Part shown: in pieces, positions 1-9,528 of the stretch
Layout of the letters: every line of letters begins with the position of its first letter
How positions within the stretch are numbered: the stretch's first letter is position 1
NCBI GenBank assembly: GCA_015061665.1
Contig: SUWC01000003.1
Span: 23,945 to 87,944 of the forward strand
Direction: 5' to 3'
Origin: Lentisphaerota bacterium
GTDB lineage: Bacteria; Verrucomicrobiota; Kiritimatiellia; RFP12; UBA1067
DNA length: 64,000 bases
The notes under the pieces: generated by a model
The model's input: the letters and a program-made list of their open reading frames with translations, nothing else
Told to the model about the DNA's origin: nothing
Databases searched by the model: none
Made by a program: the position numbers and the translations under genes

Positions 1-129
1 GCATCGCTGGAAAAGGAGCTTGAGGACGCGGAGGGGTCGGACGATCCGCTCTTCGCGCGCATATTGGTGGAAACGTGCGCCTCCATGATGGGCGAGGAAA
101 TGCGGGAAAAACTTGGAGTACAGGCATGA
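1..129 (+). CDS. C-terminal end of an unidentified protein
   Basis: The reading frame is open from the first base and stops at TGA 127-129, giving 42 residues rich in Glu and Asp. It is too short to assign to a family. Its stop overlaps the ATG of the next gene (ATGA), so the two are very likely one operon and translationally coupled. It is truncated by the window edge. Confidence 0.6.
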   Translation, partial: ASLEKELEDAEGSDDPLFARILVETCASMMGEEMREKLGVQA

Positions 130-1163
130 ACGAAATATTCCAGGAGGAGTGGAAACTCTACAGGCGCGGCGTCGAAAGGCCGCAGCTGCGAGGCGAAAAG
201 CCTCGCGGCAGCGCCGCCTTCGATCCTGACGTCCGCCCAGGGGACATCCGCATATTCGCGGACACGAATATTCCGCTTACCGCGCTCGTAGTCGACGACT
301 GCGGTCTTTCAGGGCGCCGTATAGTCCCCGTGTCGCCTTTCAGCGTGCCGGCGTCTTCGCGCGAGATGACGGACGGCAGGCGCGTCTACCAGCTCTGGAA
401 CGCCACGCTCGTCTCCAGGCGCCTGACCGACCGCAGCTGGCTCGTCGAAAGGATTCCCGAGGACCTTCTTGCCGCAATCCGCGGCAGAATCGCCGCGGCG
501 GCCCCCGGAAGGCTGACGTCGGGCGACGGACCGCAGGCCCGCTACGAGCGCGAGTTCCTTCTGACGGGCGGAAGCCTGGTTCCACTTGCGGGAAGGCGCG
601 AGGCACCCGCCGCAGAGCGGTTCGGGGGGATCAGCGGCTGGGGGCTGGCGGCGTCCGTCGCGCTTCTCATCGGCATCGGAGCGACGATGGCGCTCTGGCG
701 CGGGACCGTCGCTGGCAACCGCGAATACGCATACGACGTCTTTGCGACGCAGGAGTACGAGACCGTGCAGCTCGTGGAGGCGGGGGACATGAAGCAGGAC
801 GACGCGCTGCGCGCGGAAGAGCCTTCCGTGGAGTTCGCGCTGGACGCCAGTGCGCCGAAGATCCCGAATCCGTCCGAGCCAAGGCAAGTCGAGGGGTTCT
901 TTTCGCTTTCGCGCCTGGCGGCGATCATGTCGAAGTTTCCCAACATCTTCAAGAACTCGCACTACGGCGAACAATATGAAAAGGAAGACGGCGTACTGCC
1001 ACTGGCAACGGCGAAGGACGGCGCGAAGGCGGGAAAACCCAAGCCCGTGGAGCCCGCCCCTGCTGCCGTTGCATCAGGGACGAACGTCCTGGACCACGCC
1101 AGGAAACCGCTCCTCAAGTCCGACACTTCCGACGACATACGCGTCGACGTCAACTTCAAGTAG
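126..1163 (+). CDS. Single-pass membrane protein of unknown function
   Basis: The ORF track starts at 75, but the ATG at 126 overlaps the upstream stop as ATGA and is preferred; this gives 345 aa. One hydrophobic segment near residues 170-190 (ASVALLIGIGATMALW) separates a cytoplasm-like N-terminal half from a Pro/Ala/Lys-rich C-terminal half. The layout, a small partner gene followed by a one-pass protein, is like sigma/anti-sigma pairs, but no zinc-binding anti-sigma motif is visible, so this is only a suggestion. It converges on carB, with 57 bp between them and no clear terminator. Confidence 0.7.
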   Translation: MNEIFQEEWKLYRRGVERPQLRGEKPRGSAAFDPDVRPGDIRIFADTNIPLTALVVDDCGLSGRRIVPVSPFSVPASSREMTDGRRVYQLWNATLVSRRLTDRSWLVERIPEDLLAAIRGRIAAAAPGRLTSGDGPQARYEREFLLTGGSLVPLAGRREAPAAERFGGISGWGLAASVALLIGIGATMALWRGTVAGNREYAYDVFATQEYETVQLVEAGDMKQDDALRAEEPSVEFALDASAPKIPNPSEPRQVEGFFSLSRLAAIMSKFPNIFKNSHYGEQYEKEDGVLPLATAKDGAKAGKPKPVEPAPAAVASGTNVLDHARKPLLKSDTSDDIRVDVNFK

Positions 1164-1220
1164 CGACCGGCGCTGCCGGGGCGGCGTAAAAGCTCCACCG
1201 ATGCAAAGGCACGCTTCTTG

Positions 1221-4200
1221 TCAGGACGCGTGCCACTCCTGCAGCGAGCGAGGAACGGAACCTTTCGCCGACGCGTCGGCCGCGATTCCACGGACAGCCT
1301 CGGCGAATCCTGCAAGCGTGGTCGTGACCGGCACGCCTGCGGCAACCGCCGCCGCGCGGATCTTCACGCTGTCGTGCGCAGCGCTCTCGCCCTCCTCGCG
1401 CGTGTTGACGATCCACTTCACCTTGCCGCGCTTTATCAAGTCGATTGTGTTGGGGCTCCCGAGCGGAATCTTGTAGAGCGCATTCGACTCGACGCCCGCG
1501 CGCCAGAGCGCGGTGGAAGTTCCGCGCGTCGCCCATATCTCGTAGCCCATCGCATCGAGCCGCTTCGCAAGTTCGACGACTTCGCCCTTGTCTTCGTCGC
1601 GAACGCAAAGGACGATTCCGCCCTGGCCCGGATGCGGCAGCGGACTCCCCGCCGCGGCCTGGCTCTTGTAGTACGCCGTCGCCGCGTCGACTCCGAACGA
1701 CATCACCTCGCCCGTCGACTTCATCTCCGGCGTGAGCGTGATGTCCGCGCCAGGGAACTTCACGAACGGGAAGACCGCCTCCTTGGCGCAGAAATACGGT
1801 TTGGTGGTTTGGTGGTTAGGTAGTTGGGTGGGCAGTTGCTCGCCCGCCATCACCCGCGACGCCACGCCCGCAAGCGACCAGCCGACAGCCTTCGAGACGA
1901 ACGGCACGGTGCGCGACGCGCGTGGATTCACCTCGATCATCCATACCTCGTTGTCTTTAACAGCCAACTGGATATTCATAAGTCCGACGACGTGCAACCG
2001 CTCCGCGAAAGTGCGGGCGATGCGTTCGACTTCGGCGATCGTCTCTTTCGATAGCGATACCGGCGGCGTAACCGCCGCGGCGTCGCCAGAGTGGCAGCCC
2101 GCCGCCTCGATGTGCTCGAGAATCGCGCCGACGACTGTCGTCTCTCCATCCGACACGCAGTCGACGTCGAGTTCGATGGCATTGGTGAGGAACTTGTCGA
2201 TGAGGATCGGACGCCCCTCCGATATCTTCACCGCCTCCTCGACGTATTCCCTGAGGCGCTCCTCGTGGTAGACGATCGCCATGCCGCGTCCTCCAAGGAC
2301 GAACGACGGACGCACGAGGACGGGATAGCCGATCTCCTGCGCGATCTTTAGCGCGTCGTCAACCGTGTGCGCGATGCCGCTCGGCGGCTGCTTCACGCCG
2401 ACTTCATTCACAAGCGCGCGGAAGAAGTCGCGGTCCTCCGCAAGCGCGATGTCTTTGGGCGAAGTGCCGAGGATGTTTACGCCCGCCGCTTCGAGTTTTT
2501 CCGCGAGGTTGAGCGGGGTCTGTCCGCCGAACTGCACAATCGCGCCGTCGCACTTCTCGCGCTCGTAGATCTCCATCACGTCCTCGAATGTAAGCGGCTC
2601 GAAGTAGAGCTTGTCCGAAGTGTCGTAGTCGGTCGAGACAGTCTCTGGATTTGAGTTCACCATCACGACCTCGATGCCCATCTTGCGCAGCGCGAACGCG
2701 GCGTGGCAGCAGCACCAGTCGAACTCGATGCCCTGTCCGATGCGGTTCGGCCCCCCGCCCAAGACCATGATCTTCTTTTTGACAGGATTTACAGGATTCA
2801 CAAGATTAGAAGAATTCGTTGGATGTGGTAATCTTGTAAATCTTGTTAATCCTGTCGAAAAACCGTAGCAGCTGTAGTAATACGGTGTCTTGGCCTCGAA
2901 CTCGCCGGCGCAGGTGTCGACTTCGCCGAACTCGGGCCTTATGCCGAGGGCGAGGCGATTGTTCCGCACCGTAATCTCGTCGGAGCCGATCGCCGCGGCG
3001 ATTTCCTTGTCGCTGAAGCCGAACACCTTGGCTTGGCGAAGGAGCAAGCTTGCTTCACGGTCTTTTTCGACAGGATTAACAAGATTTACATGATTATCTT
3101 TACTCATCAATCCTGTTAATCCTGTAAATCCTGTCAAAAGATTCTTCTGGCTCGCCAAGAACTTTCTGAACGCTTCGATTTCTTCGAGCTGCGCCCTGAA
3201 CCACGGATCGAAGCTCGCGACGTCGTGTCCGGCGAGCGGCGCCTCGAGCGAGCGGACTGCCTTGAGGTATGCCTGCTTGAAGGTGCGTCCGATTGCCATC
3301 GCCTCGCCCACGGACTTCATTTGCGTGCCGAGGCGCGTGTCCGCTCCGTGGAACTTCTCGAAGGTGAAGCGCGGCACCTTGACTACGACATAGTCGAGCG
3401 CCGGCTCGAAGCAGGCGGGCGTAACTTCGGTAATGTCGTTCTTCAGCTCGTCGAGAGTATAGCCCACGGCGAGAAGGGCGGCGATCTTCGCGATCGGGAA
3501 GCCCGTCGCCTTCGAGGCGAGCGCGGAGGAGCGCGAGACGCGTGGATTCATCTCGATGATGATGCGCCGCCCCGTCTTCGGATTGACGGCCCACTGGACG
3601 TTCGAGCCGCCCGTCGCAATTCCGATCGCCTCCAGGACGCGGATCGAGTCGTCGCGCATCGCCTGGTATTCGCGGTCGGTAAGTGTCTGTATCGGCGCGA
3701 CGGTTATCGAGTCGCCGGTATGGACGCCCATCGGATCCATGTTCTCGATGGAGCAGACGATTACGGCGTTTCCCGCCTTGTCGCGCATCACTTCCATCTC
3801 GAATTCCTTCCAGCCGATGAGAGACTCCTCGACAAGGACCTCGTGGTTGAGCGACGCCTCGAGCCCGCGCGAGACGATTTCGCGGAACTCGTCTGCGTCG
3901 TGCGCGATTCCGCCGCCAGTTCCGCCGAGGGTGAAGCCAGGACGGATGATTAGCGGCCATGTGCCGATATCCTTTGCGATCGCTTCCGACTCTTCGAGCG
4001 AATGTGCGCTCCCCGATTTAGGCATGTCAAGTCCGAGCTTGCCCATCGCCGCCTTGAAGAGATTGCGGTCCTCCGCACGGGCTATCGCGTCAGCATCCGC
4101 GCCGATCATCTCGACGCCGCATTCTTCGAGGACGCCGGAGCGCTTCAGCTCCATCGCGAGGTTGAGCGCGGTCTGTCCGCCGAGCGTCGGGAGGAGCGCG

Positions 4201-4448
4201 TCCGGCTTTTCCTTTCGGATGATCGCCGAAACCGAATCGACGGTAAGCGGCTCGATGTATGTCGCCTCGGCCATTTCCGGATCGGTCATCACCGTCGCGG
4301 GGTTGGAGTTCACGAGGACGATTTCGTATCCTTCCTTGCGCAGGGCCTTCACGGCCTGGCAGCCGGAGTAGTCGAACTCGCATCCCTGTCCGATGACGAT
4401 CGGACCCGATCCGATGACAAGTATCTTCTTCAAATCAGTGCGTTTCAT
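1221..4448 (-). CDS. carB: Carbamoyl-phosphate synthase large subunit
   Basis: Makes carbamoyl phosphate from bicarbonate, ATP and CarA-derived ammonia for pyrimidine and arginine synthesis. Two ATP-grasp halves are visible: the N half begins [16 protein letters not shown] and the C half [17 protein letters not shown], followed by an MGS-like allosteric domain. The start at 4448 gives 1075 aa and has AAGGA upstream; the longer ORF-track start adds 13 unsupported residues. It overlaps pyrG by 14 bp and is the last gene of the glnA-purF-carA-pyrG-carB operon. Two in-frame palindromic repeats interrupt it: one before the REASLLL segment, and one exactly at the linker between the two halves. A low-complexity stretch ([14 protein letters not shown]) also replaces a usually non-repetitive segment in the second half. 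Confidence 0.97.
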   Translation of the reverse strand: MKRTDLKKILVIGSGPIVIGQGCEFDYSGCQAVKALRKEGYEIVLVNSNPATVMTDPEMAEATYIEPLTVDSVSAIIRKEKPDALLPTLGGQTALNLAMELKRSGVLEECGVEMIGADADAIARAEDRNLFKAAMGKLGLDMPKSGSAHSLEESEAIAKDIGTWPLIIRPGFTLGGTGGGIAHDADEFREIVSRGLEASLNHEVLVEESLIGWKEFEMEVMRDKAGNAVIVCSIENMDPMGVHTGDSITVAPIQTLTDREYQAMRDDSIRVLEAIGIATGGSNVQWAVNPKTGRRIIIEMNPRVSRSSALASKATGFPIAKIAALLAVGYTLDELKNDITEVTPACFEPALDYVVVKVPRFTFEKFHGADTRLGTQMKSVGEAMAIGRTFKQAYLKAVRSLEAPLAGHDVASFDPWFRAQLEEIEAFRKFLASQKNLLTGFTGLTGLMSKDNHVNLVNPVEKDREASLLLRQAKVFGFSDKEIAAAIGSDEITVRNNRLALGIRPEFGEVDTCAGEFEAKTPYYYSCYGFSTGLTRFTRLPHPTNSSNLVNPVNPVKKKIMVLGGGPNRIGQGIEFDWCCCHAAFALRKMGIEVVMVNSNPETVSTDYDTSDKLYFEPLTFEDVMEIYEREKCDGAIVQFGGQTPLNLAEKLEAAGVNILGTSPKDIALAEDRDFFRALVNEVGVKQPPSGIAHTVDDALKIAQEIGYPVLVRPSFVLGGRGMAIVYHEERLREYVEEAVKISEGRPILIDKFLTNAIELDVDCVSDGETTVVGAILEHIEAAGCHSGDAAAVTPPVSLSKETIAEVERIARTFAERLHVVGLMNIQLAVKDNEVWMIEVNPRASRTVPFVSKAVGWSLAGVASRVMAGEQLPTQLPNHQTTKPYFCAKEAVFPFVKFPGADITLTPEMKSTGEVMSFGVDAATAYYKSQAAAGSPLPHPGQGGIVLCVRDEDKGEVVELAKRLDAMGYEIWATRGTSTALWRAGVESNALYKIPLGSPNTIDLIKRGKVKWIVNTREEGESAAHDSVKIRAAAVAAGVPVTTTLAGFAEAVRGIAADASAKGSVPRSLQEWHAS
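1799..1835 (-). repeat. Simple-sequence segment inside carB
   Basis: GGTTTGGTGGTTTGGTGG-type sequence encodes [13 protein letters not shown]. Compared with the E. coli protein as remembered, the segment length is about the same, so it looks like replacement or drift, not a net insertion. Confidence 0.5.
2781..2856 (-). repeat. In-frame GACAGG...CCTGTC palindromic repeat, carB copy 1
   Basis: The 76-bp imperfect palindrome is bounded by GACAGGATTTACAGGATT and its complement. Translated in carB as [10 protein letters not shown]...NLVNPVNPV, it sits at the junction of the two synthetase halves, directly before [15 protein letters not shown]. Confidence 0.9.
3069..3135 (-). repeat. In-frame GACAGG...CCTGTC palindromic repeat, carB copy 2
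   Basis: The 67-bp member of the same family encodes [10 protein letters not shown]...NLVNPVEK. It lies in the inter-domain region after the first ATP-grasp unit, which is expected to be surface-exposed. Confidence 0.9.
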
Positions 4449-6270
4449 TTTTCTTTTCCTTAAGTGCGGTCGAGACGAGGCCGACAAACAGAGGATGCGG
4501 CGCGGTCGGGCGGGATTTGAACTCGGGGTGGAACTGGCATGCGATGAAGTAAGGATGCTTCGACTGCGGAAGTTCTACAATTTCGACGAGCTTGCCGTCG
4601 GGGGATGTTCCGCTGACCACCAGCCCCGCGGCCTCAAGCGCCTTCCTTGCCTCGCTGTCGTATGCGAGTTCGTAGCGGTGGCGATGTCGTTCGGAGATAA
4701 CACCTGCGGAGTTGTTTTGTTTGACAGGATTTACAGGATTAACAGGATTGAGTGTCTGGGGGATATCCCCAGGTAATCCTGTAAATCTTGTTAATCCTGT
4801 CAAAACTATTTTATAGAGCTTTGCGGCTAGGGTGCCTTTCTTGAGAATGCATGGATAGGCGCCCAGGCGCATCGTGCCGCCTTTCTGCGTGATGCCGCGC
4901 TGCTCCTCCATAAGGTCGATGACGGGGTGCGTCGTACGTTCGTCGAACTCCGTCGAGTTGGCGTCCTTCCATCCGAGCACGTCGCGCGCGTATTCGATCA
5001 CCGTGCACTGCATCCCGAGGCAGATGCCGAGAAATGGGATCTTGTGCTCGCGCGCGTACTTTATCGCGGCGATCTTTCCCTCGACGCCGCGCGCACCGAA
5101 TCCACCAGGCACCAAAATGCCGTCGATATCCCTCAGCGGATTGTTTTTGACAGGATTAACAAGATTTACATGATTAGAAGACTTCGCCAATCCTGTTAAT
5201 CCTGTAAATCCTGTCTCCAACTCCTCGGATTCAACAGGAACAACTTCTACTTTGCAGTCCTTTGCCATGCCTGCGTGCTGGAGCGCTTCGTGCACCGACT
5301 TGTAGGCGTCGCGGATGGCGATGTACTTTCCGACGAGCGCGATGCGGCACTTCTTCTTCGGCTGCGTCGCCTTTCGCACGAGAGTGTCCCACACCGTGTG
5401 CTTTATGGGCCAGATGTCGAGGTGGAGATGGCGCAGAACCTGCTCGTCGAGCCCCTGCTTCCGGAGCTCCCGCGGCACGGCGTAAACGGAGTCCGTCACG
5501 TCCTTCTCCTCGATGACGCATTCGCGCTTCACGTTGCAGAAGAGCGCGAGCTTCTGGAGATGCTCCTCCGGAATCGTCATCTCGGTGCGGCAGACGAGGA
5601 TGTCGGGAATGATGCCGATGTTGCGCAACTGTCCGACGGAATGCTGCGACGGTTTTGTCTTGAGCTCGCCCGCCGCCTTGAGATACGGGACGAGCGTGAG
5701 GTGCACGAAGCACGCGTTCTCGGATCCGACCTCGAAGCGGAACTGCCGCGCCGCCTCGAGGAAGGGGAGCGACTCGATGTCGCCGGAAACGCCGCCTATC
5801 TCGCAGAGGACGATGTCGGGAGGGTCGGGCTCTGTCCCGACCATGGCCGACACGGAGGTCGGCCCTCCCATGCCCGCGCTCCTGATCGCCGCCTTGATCT
5901 CGTCCGTTATGTGCGGCACGACCTGCACCGTTCCGCCGAGGTATCCACCTGCGCGTTCGCGCGCGAGGACTGCGGAGTAGATGCGCCCTGAGGTGTAGTT
6001 CGACGCCTTCGTGCAGGTGACGCCGGCGAACCGCTCGTAGTGTCCGAGATCGAGGTCCGTCTCCGCGCCGTCGTCCGTCACGAACACCTCGCCGTGCTGG
6101 TACGGGGACATCGTGCCGGGGTCGACGTTGAGGTATGGGTCGAGCTTCTGCATGAAGACCTTGTAGCCGCGCGACTTGAGGAGAAGCGCGAGCGAGGCCG
6201 AGGTGATTCCCTTGCCGAGCGAGCTTACGACGCCGCCGGTGATGAAAACGTATTTGACTTGTTTTTTCAT
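4435..6270 (-). CDS. pyrG: CTP synthase
   Basis: Converts UTP to CTP using glutamine. The N-terminal synthetase domain starts [21 protein letters not shown] with the P-loop. The C-terminal class I amidotransferase domain has the GICLGMQC nucleophile and QFHPEF. The ORF track begins far upstream inside carA; the ATG at 6270 overlaps the carA stop (ATGA) and is the true start. The protein is 611 aa against about 545 in E. coli. The excess is explained by three in-frame repeats: two of the GACAGG family in the amidotransferase domain (after VESEELE, and before the ERHRHRYE motif) and one GGPTSVSA element in the synthetase domain before the conserved EIGG. Confidence 0.97.
   Translation of the reverse strand: MKKQVKYVFITGGVVSSLGKGITSASLALLLKSRGYKVFMQKLDPYLNVDPGTMSPYQHGEVFVTDDGAETDLDLGHYERFAGVTCTKASNYTSGRIYSAVLARERAGGYLGGTVQVVPHITDEIKAAIRSAGMGGPTSVSAMVGTEPDPPDIVLCEIGGVSGDIESLPFLEAARQFRFEVGSENACFVHLTLVPYLKAAGELKTKPSQHSVGQLRNIGIIPDILVCRTEMTIPEEHLQKLALFCNVKRECVIEEKDVTDSVYAVPRELRKQGLDEQVLRHLHLDIWPIKHTVWDTLVRKATQPKKKCRIALVGKYIAIRDAYKSVHEALQHAGMAKDCKVEVVPVESEELETGFTGLTGLAKSSNHVNLVNPVKNNPLRDIDGILVPGGFGARGVEGKIAAIKYAREHKIPFLGICLGMQCTVIEYARDVLGWKDANSTEFDERTTHPVIDLMEEQRGITQKGGTMRLGAYPCILKKGTLAAKLYKIVLTGLTRFTGLPGDIPQTLNPVNPVNPVKQNNSAGVISERHRHRYELAYDSEARKALEAAGLVVSGTSPDGKLVEIVELPQSKHPYFIACQFHPEFKSRPTAPHPLFVGLVSTALKEKKNETH
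4723..4801 (-). repeat. In-frame GACAGG...CCTGTC repeat, pyrG copy 1
   Basis: The 79-bp copy encodes [10 protein letters not shown]...[10 protein letters not shown] just before the conserved ERHRHRYE motif. Its loop carries a small hairpin (CTGGGGGATATCCCCAG). Confidence 0.9.
5149..5215 (-). repeat. In-frame GACAGG...CCTGTC repeat, pyrG copy 2
   Basis: The 67-bp copy encodes [10 protein letters not shown]...VNLVNPVK at the start of the amidotransferase domain. It has the same length and very similar sequence to the 3069-3135 copy in carB. Confidence 0.9.
5818..5869 (-). repeat. In-frame GGPTSVSA palindromic repeat in pyrG
   Basis: The 52-bp element bounded by GGGAGGG and CCCTCCC is translated [20 protein letters not shown] synthases normally run directly from the helix after HIT to the EIGG motif, so this is an insertion. 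A near-identical copy lies in purF and a partial one in the Rhs gene. Confidence 0.85.
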
Positions 6271-7547
6271 GGCTTGCTGGTTGTGGCTAGTGCCATTTCC
6301 CTGAATTGGCGGAAGAGGTAGTTCGAGTCGTGCGGGCCGGGGCAGGACTCGGGGTGGTACTGCACCGAGAAGGCGGGGAGAGTCTTGTGGCGGATGCCCT
6401 CGATCGAATTGTCGTTGAGGTTTACGTGCGTCACTTCCAGGCAGTCCGGAACCGACTCGGGCACGACGGCGAAGTTGTGGTTCTGGCTGGTGATCTCGAC
6501 CTTGCCCGTCGCGAGGTTCTTCACCGGATGGTTGCAGCCGTGGTGCCCGAACTTGAGCCGCGCCGTCTTCGCGCCGCATGCGAGCGCGAGCAGCTGATGC
6601 CCAAGGCAGATTCCCATGATGGGGATGATTCTGTTTTTGACAGGATTTACAGGATTAACAGAATTTGGGTTTTGAGGGGTTGCCCCAGATAATCCTGTAA
6701 ATCTTGTTAATCCTGTCGAAAAAGACCTTAGTCCGAGGAACTTCTGAATATTCTCGATTGCGTATGTCACTGCCGCGGGATCGGCCGGACCGTTGGATAG
6801 AAAGACGCCGTCGGGATTCATCGCGAGGACATCCTCGGCGGGAGTCTTCGCTGGAACGACCGTGACCTTTGCCCACGACGCGAGCGAGCGGAGGATGTTT
6901 GTCTTTACGCCGAAGTCGTAGCAGACGATGTGGGGCAAGGACTTCGGACTTAAGGCTTCAGACTTCTGTTTTCGAAGTCCGAGGTCCGAAGTCTGAAGTC
7001 TAAACTCGTAACTCTTCTCGCAAGTCACCTTGGCGGCGTAGTCCTGTCCGTCAAGACCCTCCCATTCTCGCGCCTTGGCTATTGCCTCATCTTCCCCATT
7101 CCCCGTTCCCCATTCCCCAACACACAAATACGCCTTCCGGTTGCCGTGCTCGCGGAGGTGCAGCGTGAGCGCGCGCGTGTCCACGCCGTAGATGCCGGGG
7201 ATGCCATTCTCGCGGAGATATTCGTCGAGGCTCTTTTCGCTGCGCCAGTTGCTGGGCTCGGTCAGATCGGCTATTACTAGTCCAGACAGAAAAAGGGCGC
7301 GTCTTTCAGTGTCCGCGCTGTTTACTCCGTAGTTGCCGACTTCGGCTGTCGTGAGGGTGACGAACTGTCCGGCGTAGGATGGGTCGGTAAGTATCTCCTG
7401 GTAGCCCGTCATGCCGGTGTTGAACACGACCTCGCCAAGAGTGTCCTTCTTCGCGCCGAACGCGACGCCGTGGAAGACCGTTCCATCGTCCAGTGCAAGG
7501 AACGCCGCCCTTTCGCGCTCCGCTTTCCATTTCTTCTCGTAGTTCAT
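6267..7547 (-). CDS. carA: Carbamoyl-phosphate synthase small (glutaminase) subunit
   Basis: Supplies ammonia from glutamine to CarB. The N-terminal CPSase small-chain domain starts with [12 protein letters not shown]. The class I amidotransferase domain has the nucleophile in [12 protein letters not shown] and the His/Glu pair in QYHPESCPG. It is 426 aa against about 380 for typical CarA. The surplus comes from three repeats: GACAGG type between KFL and the GICLGHQ strand, a TSDLGL type, and a GEWGTGNGE type. The start ATG 7547 has GGAG upstream. It lies 15 bp after purF and overlaps pyrG by 4 bp. Confidence 0.97.
   Translation of the reverse strand: MNYEKKWKAERERAAFLALDDGTVFHGVAFGAKKDTLGEVVFNTGMTGYQEILTDPSYAGQFVTLTTAEVGNYGVNSADTERRALFLSGLVIADLTEPSNWRSEKSLDEYLRENGIPGIYGVDTRALTLHLREHGNRKAYLCVGEWGTGNGEDEAIAKAREWEGLDGQDYAAKVTCEKSYEFRLQTSDLGLRKQKSEALSPKSLPHIVCYDFGVKTNILRSLASWAKVTVVPAKTPAEDVLAMNPDGVFLSNGPADPAAVTYAIENIQKFLGLRSFSTGLTRFTGLSGATPQNPNSVNPVNPVKNRIIPIMGICLGHQLLALACGAKTARLKFGHHGCNHPVKNLATGKVEITSQNHNFAVVPESVPDCLEVTHVNLNDNSIEGIRHKTLPAFSVQYHPESCPGPHDSNYLFRQFREMALATTSKP
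6639..6717 (-). repeat. In-frame GACAGG...CCTGTC repeat in carA
   Basis: The 79-bp copy encodes [10 protein letters not shown]...VNPVNPVK immediately before the strand leading to the catalytic cysteine. The loop contains a GAGGGGTTGCCCC hairpin. Confidence 0.9.
6940..7000 (-). repeat. In-frame TSDLGL palindromic repeat in carA
   Basis: Inverted repeat built of GGACTTCGGACTT and GAAGTCCGAGGTCCGAAG units; translated [10 protein letters not shown]...SEALSPKSL. The same family occurs in purF, twice in gltB, and in an Rhs fragment. Confidence 0.85.
7092..7119 (-). repeat. In-frame GGGGAATGGGG tandem repeat in carA
   Basis: Tandem TTCCCCATTCCCC units encode GEWGTGNGE on the gene strand. The same peptide appears in purF and twice in gltB. 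Confidence 0.8.
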
Positions 7548-7562
7548 TTAATTTGCTCCATA

Positions 7563-9512
7563 TTAGTAAGATCTTTCATTCCTCTTGTCCAGGTAGTTCT
7601 CTAGCGCCTTGTGGAGAACCTTGTATCCGCCCGGCGTCGGGTAGTCGCCGGTGAAGTACCAGTCGCCGATGGAACTTGAAAGGACTTCTGACTTCGGACT
7701 TCCGACTTCCATTGCCGAGGTCGGATGTCCGAAGCCCGAAGTCAGGCACCTTCTGAGATCCTCGACGGTCTGATACACCACTTTCACCTCTGCCTTCATC
7801 CCGGGAGGGGTGAGAAGGCGCGCGATTTCCGCACAGTGCTGCTCCTCGGTAAAGCGAGAATAGAGGGGAGCAAGTGGATTCAACTGGGGACGGCGTGCGC
7901 GGCGCGCCCGCCCTACCAGTGCTTCGCTCAATTCCCGCTCCCCGCTCCCCGTTCCCCGTTCCCCATTCATAAGATTGACGAGGGCGCGGAACGCGACGAG
8001 CTCGCCGAGCGTGGACATGTCGATGCCGTAGCAGTCGGGGTAGCGGATGGGCGGCGCGGAGGATGCGATGACGATGCGCTTCGGTCCAAGCCGATCGAGC
8101 ATCGGGAGAATCGCGTTCTTCATCGTGTTGCCGCGCACGATCGAATCGTCAAGGACGACGAGCGTGTCATTCTCCTTGACGAGTCCGTACGTGACGTCGT
8201 AGACGTGCTTGTAGAACTCGCGCCGCGCCGCGGCGTCCGCGATGAACGTGCGGAACTTCGCGTCCTTCACTATCACCTCGCCGAAGCGGGGGATGCTTTT
8301 GACAGGATTTACAGGATTTACAAGATTTTTGGGGTCTGGGGGCATGCCCCCAGATAATCTTGTCAATCCTGTTAATCCTGTCGCAAAAACACGGGAGAAA
8401 AGTTCTTCCAGCAATCCGTGGAAGGCGATGCGCGCGGAGTTGGGGATGTAGCTGAAGAAGATGTCCTCCATCGTCGCGTCCGCCGCCTCGAGTATGCGCG
8501 GCAGGAGCGCCGCGCCGAGCGCCTTGCGCTCGCGGTGGATGTCGGCGTCGTTCGCGCGGGAGAAATAAATTCTCTCGAACGAGCAAGGGCGAGGACGAGC
8601 ATTGATGTCCGAACTCAGTTCGGACATCTGGACTTCGCCATCCGGCGAGACGACAAGCACCTCGCCCGGCGGCAGCTCCTTCACCGCCTCGGGCGGGACG
8701 TCGAACGCGGCCTGTATCGCGGGGCGCTCGCTCGCGACGACTACGACGCGCTCGTCGATGTAGTAGAAGCCCGGCCTTATGCCGTTCGGGTCGCGCGTCG
8801 CGAACGCCCAGCCGTCCCCCGTCGCGCCGCAGAGCGTCCATGCGCCGTCGGCGTTCTTCAATGCATTTGCAAGGGCGTCGGCAACGGGAGGGCCGGGCTC
8901 TGTCCCGGCCGCGGCCGACACGGAGGTCGGCCCTCCCAGTTCCTTCGCGATCAGCTCGCAGATGAGGTAGCCGTCGGCCCTGCTCGTCGGAAACGATCCG
9001 TGTCGCGCGTAGTCGTCGAATAGCTCGTGCGCGTTCGTTAGGTTGAAGTTGCCTGCGAGAAGGAGCGTATGGGATAGCTCGCTTGACTCGTGCACGAACG
9101 GATGACAGAACGCCACGTCGTTTTTACCGAACGTGGCGTAGCGAAGATGGCCGAGGAAAATCCTCTCAAATCTTGTGTGGACAGGATTTACAAGATTTAC
9201 AGGATTTTGGGGGGCTGATGCTGTGCTCACAGATAATCCTGTCAATCCTGTCTGAACCTTACACCGCTTCGTCAGCATCCCCAACAGATCTGCAAGAGGT
9301 GTAGCGGAGGCGGACTTGGCGATCCAGTATGGCGTTTTGCCTGGCTCGGGATTGGCCGAGAGTATCGCCGCGCCCGCACCGTCCTGTCCGCGGTTGTGTT
9401 GTTTTTCCAGTAGAAGCGAAAGCTTCGTTCCGCCAAAGTCCGCCGTAGACGACGGTGGCTTTCTAAGGACCACCATCGCCACGGCGCATTCATGCTTTAG
9501 TTCGTCTGACAT
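7563..9512 (-). CDS. purF: Amidophosphoribosyltransferase with many in-frame repeats
   Basis: First step of purine synthesis: PRPP plus glutamine gives phosphoribosylamine. The N-terminal Ntn amidotransferase has the nucleophile at Cys9 (MSDELKHECAVA) after a short propeptide; EKQHNRGQDGAG follows. The PRPP site is VVLDDSIVRGNTM. The N- and C-terminal ends (DWYFTGDYPTPGG) match the Bacteroidetes-type PurF. It is 649 aa against roughly 480-510 for classic PurF. At least seven inserted segments are visible: two GACAGG repeats and one each of [34 protein letters not shown] and a small GATGTCCGAA hairpin. It is second in the glnA operon, 16 bp after glnA. Confidence 0.95.
   Translation of the reverse strand: MSDELKHECAVAMVVLRKPPSSTADFGGTKLSLLLEKQHNRGQDGAGAAILSANPEPGKTPYWIAKSASATPLADLLGMLTKRCKVQTGLTGLSVSTASAPQNPVNLVNPVHTRFERIFLGHLRYATFGKNDVAFCHPFVHESSELSHTLLLAGNFNLTNAHELFDDYARHGSFPTSRADGYLICELIAKELGGPTSVSAAAGTEPGPPVADALANALKNADGAWTLCGATGDGWAFATRDPNGIRPGFYYIDERVVVVASERPAIQAAFDVPPEAVKELPPGEVLVVSPDGEVQMSELSSDINARPRPCSFERIYFSRANDADIHRERKALGAALLPRILEAADATMEDIFFSYIPNSARIAFHGLLEELFSRVFATGLTGLTRLSGGMPPDPKNLVNPVNPVKSIPRFGEVIVKDAKFRTFIADAAARREFYKHVYDVTYGLVKENDTLVVLDDSIVRGNTMKNAILPMLDRLGPKRIVIASSAPPIRYPDCYGIDMSTLGELVAFRALVNLMNGERGTGSGERELSEALVGRARRARRPQLNPLAPLYSRFTEEQHCAEIARLLTPPGMKAEVKVVYQTVEDLRRCLTSGFGHPTSAMEVGSPKSEVLSSSIGDWYFTGDYPTPGGYKVLHKALENYLDKRNERSY
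7683..7743 (-). repeat. In-frame TSDLGL-family repeat in purF
   Basis: Inverted repeat of GACTTCGGACTT units encoding TSGFGHPTSAMEVGSPKSEVL near the C-terminus, between CL and SSSIGDWYFTGDY. Confidence 0.8.
7885..7918 (-). repeat. In-frame GGTAGGG palindrome in purF
   Basis: The GC-rich element begins TGGTAGGG on the gene strand and is read LVGRARRARRPQ. Related LVGL.PSAP/GRAGVPSP elements occur in the HEAT-like gene near 59.1 kb and in the Rhs gene. Confidence 0.6.
7932..7967 (-). repeat. In-frame GGGGAACGGGG tandem repeat in purF
   Basis: Tandem CCCCGTTCCCC units, read NGERGTGSGERE; same family as the carA and glt[10 protein letters not shown] tracts. Confidence 0.75.
8301..8382 (-). repeat. 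In-frame GACAGG...CCTGTC repeat, purF copy 1
   Basis: The 82-bp copy encodes ATGLTGLTRL...[10 protein letters not shown] before FGEVIVKD. Its loop is a perfect hairpin, TCTGGGGGCATGCCCCCAGA, itself found elsewhere in the window. Confidence 0.9.
8604..8628 (-). repeat. Small palindrome in purF
   Basis: GATGTCCGAACT followed by its complement gives a compact hairpin read as MSELSSDI in PurF. It may be a further short intragenic repeat or chance. Confidence 0.4.
8886..8937 (-). repeat. In-frame GGPTSVSA repeat in purF
   Basis: The 52-bp copy encodes [17 protein letters not shown], with the same length, boundaries and frame as the pyrG copy. Confidence 0.85.
9180..9252 (-). repeat. In-frame GACAGG...CCTGTC repeat, purF copy 2
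   Basis: The 73-bp copy in the N-terminal amidotransferase domain, read [10 protein letters not shown]...NLVNPV, just before the FLGHLRYAT motif. Confidence 0.85.
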
Positions 9513-9528
9513 TTCACGTCACTAACCA

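Noticed and set aside
2781-2856. Alternative peptide DRINKIYRI encoded by the repeats in another frame
   Set aside because: That frame appears only as shadow ORFs; every host gene uses the TGLTGLT/NPVNPV frame.
2781-9252. GACAGG repeats as a CRISPR array
   Set aside because: Copies are dispersed, lie inside genes, vary in length, and have no regular spacers or cas genes.
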